The notes under the pieces were generated by a model, which had not been told where the DNA came from, ran no database searches, and worked only from the letters and a program-made list of their open reading frames with translations. DNA of 34,376 nt from Bacteroidota bacterium. Lineage in GTDB: Bacteria; Bacteroidota; Bacteroidia; Bacteroidales; DTGW01. The first letter of the stretch is position 1. Every line of letters begins with the position of its first letter. Below are positions 33,878-34,376 of the stretch, piece by piece. Both the position numbers and the translations under genes were made by a program. The stretch covers positions 1 to 34,376 of the forward strand of contig JAKPQD010000275.1 of assembly GCA_029572965.1 (NCBI GenBank), read 5' to 3'.

Positions 33878-34240
33878 TTAGTTTGGGTAATTGCCTGTAT
33901 GAAAAATCATTTCTTTTTTTATCTGTTTTGCCCATACTTTATGCGTATTTAGTATTATTACAGGCTGATTATTATGTATAATAATTGCTTCACGGAAATC
34001 AAAAGGCCTGTTATTGATCAATGGCATATATGGGTAACTTAAAAAATCATCTAATTCTGAAATCTCCAGTATCTCATCTACGGAAATCCCAAGTAGTTTG
34101 TTTCGGTTATTTATATTTAAATCTAAAACCAGCACGTTTGAAGCAGTTTCTTCTTGTTCTTCTCTGAGGCCTAACAAGTGGTGAAAATCAATAAAAGGAA
34201 TGTTTTTGTTTTTGAATGAAAAATATTTATGGCAGGTCAC
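33878..34240 (-). pseudogene. CheW-like coupling protein lacking its N-terminus
   Basis: The open frame begins at GTG 34240 and reads about 120 residues. FSFKNKNIPFIDFHHLLGL matches the CheW segment usually written G.INLRGKVIPVIDLR, followed by VLVLDLN, KLLGISVDEI and the closing strand EAIIIHNNQPVIILNTHKVW. About 45-50 residues of a normal CheW, the first beta-sheet subdomain, are missing. The GTG lies in the CACTAGTG palindrome at the junction with the insertion sequence end, and an upstream in-frame TAA lies inside the element. Most likely an insertion removed the start; a short functional form cannot be excluded. Confidence 0.7.
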
Positions 34241-34376
34241 TAGTGTCCCATTAAAATCGGGACGTTATTAAAAATTAAACAAATTTGGCTCATTAAGCCT
34301 AAAACGTTCTTTGTCATTTTGAAATTTAGTTCTATCAAATAGGTCTCGAAGATGAGTTTTATCTGTTAAAGAAATA
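34241..34376 (-). mobile_element. End of an insertion sequence running off the window
   Basis: Immediately after the truncated cheW frame the DNA changes to TAGTGTCCCATTAAAATCGG, a terminal-repeat-like stretch containing the hairpin GTCCC/GGGAC, then a short open frame ending in a stop codon (see 34268-34375). The junction palindrome CACTAGTG (34238-34245) may hold the target site. The other end, and so the target duplication, is outside the window. Confidence 0.55.
34268..34375 (-). CDS. C-terminal end of a probable transposase
   Basis: The last 35 codons of a gene entering from the right. The peptide (ISLTDKTHLRDLFDRTKF, then QNDKERFRLNEPNLFNF and stop) resembles the tails of IS4-type transposases of Bacteroidota as I remember them (an 'I-S-x-x-D-K-T-x-I/L-x-x-L-F' pattern). 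The catalytic residues are outside the window, so the family is an inference. Confidence 0.5.
   Translation of the reverse strand: MSLTDKTHLRDLFDRTKFQNDKERFRLNEPNLFNF

Overview
The window reads as a chromosomal segment of a Bacteroidota bacterium, probably an anaerobic, Bacteroidales-like lineage. Several things point there. LpxC and FabZ are fused in one protein. There is a giant hybrid two-component sensor carrying an AraC domain. Tgt has lost zinc-binding cysteines. Start sites are repeatedly preceded by the Bacteroidota -7 box TAnnTTTG, twice with a TTG about 20 nt upstream. The DNA is AT-rich, Shine-Dalgarno signals are weak, and several genes use TTG or GTG starts. An [FeFe]-hydrogenase-type sensor and a class I Fe-S fumarase fit an anaerobic life.

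Layout. 1-1000 (minus): the first codons of a secreted protein and a 284-residue secreted Ser/Thr/Gly-rich protein. 1000-1690: AT-rich non-coding DNA with several hairpins. 1695-3532 (plus): a soluble sensor joining a ferredoxin domain, an [FeFe]-hydrogenase H-cluster domain, an extra Fe-S domain and a chemoreceptor signalling domain; its first codons are out of frame by one base. 3643-7486 (minus): a SIMPL protein, a HEPN/MNT toxin-antitoxin pair, rsmG, an ECF sigma factor and a family 2 glycosyltransferase, the last three overlapping. 7799-11772 (plus): tgt, folD, a DUF1573 lipoprotein and an aminotransferase. 12058-16251: an orphan hybrid two-component sensor of about 1400 residues. 16309-19444: prfB with its programmed +1 frameshift, an ArsC/Spx-like protein and fumarase. 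19864-24511: an HD phosphohydrolase followed by the lipid A genes lpxD, lpxC-fabZ and lpxA. 24579-27169: a polysaccharide deacetylase, an AraC regulator and a cupin-yjdF pair. 27171-30412 (minus): an M24 peptidase, pyrF and prfA. 30479-30601: a miniature inverted-repeat element with a 10-bp target duplication. 30623-32773 (minus): a large envelope protein of unknown function. 32906-33487 (plus): nadD. 33491-34376 (minus): a CheY-like regulator, a CheW fragment, and the end of an insertion sequence that appears to have cut the CheW gene.

Most genes are core housekeeping: tRNA modification, translation termination, one-carbon, pyrimidine and NAD metabolism, and lipid A synthesis. The most unusual content is the hydrogenase-chemoreceptor fusion. 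Chemotaxis-type CheW and CheY genes lie about 30 kb away in the same window, but the CheW gene is broken. Mobile or repetitive elements (the miniature element, the insertion sequence end, short palindromes and 7-14 bp tandem repeats) sit in the gaps. I saw no tRNA, rRNA, CRISPR array or prophage.
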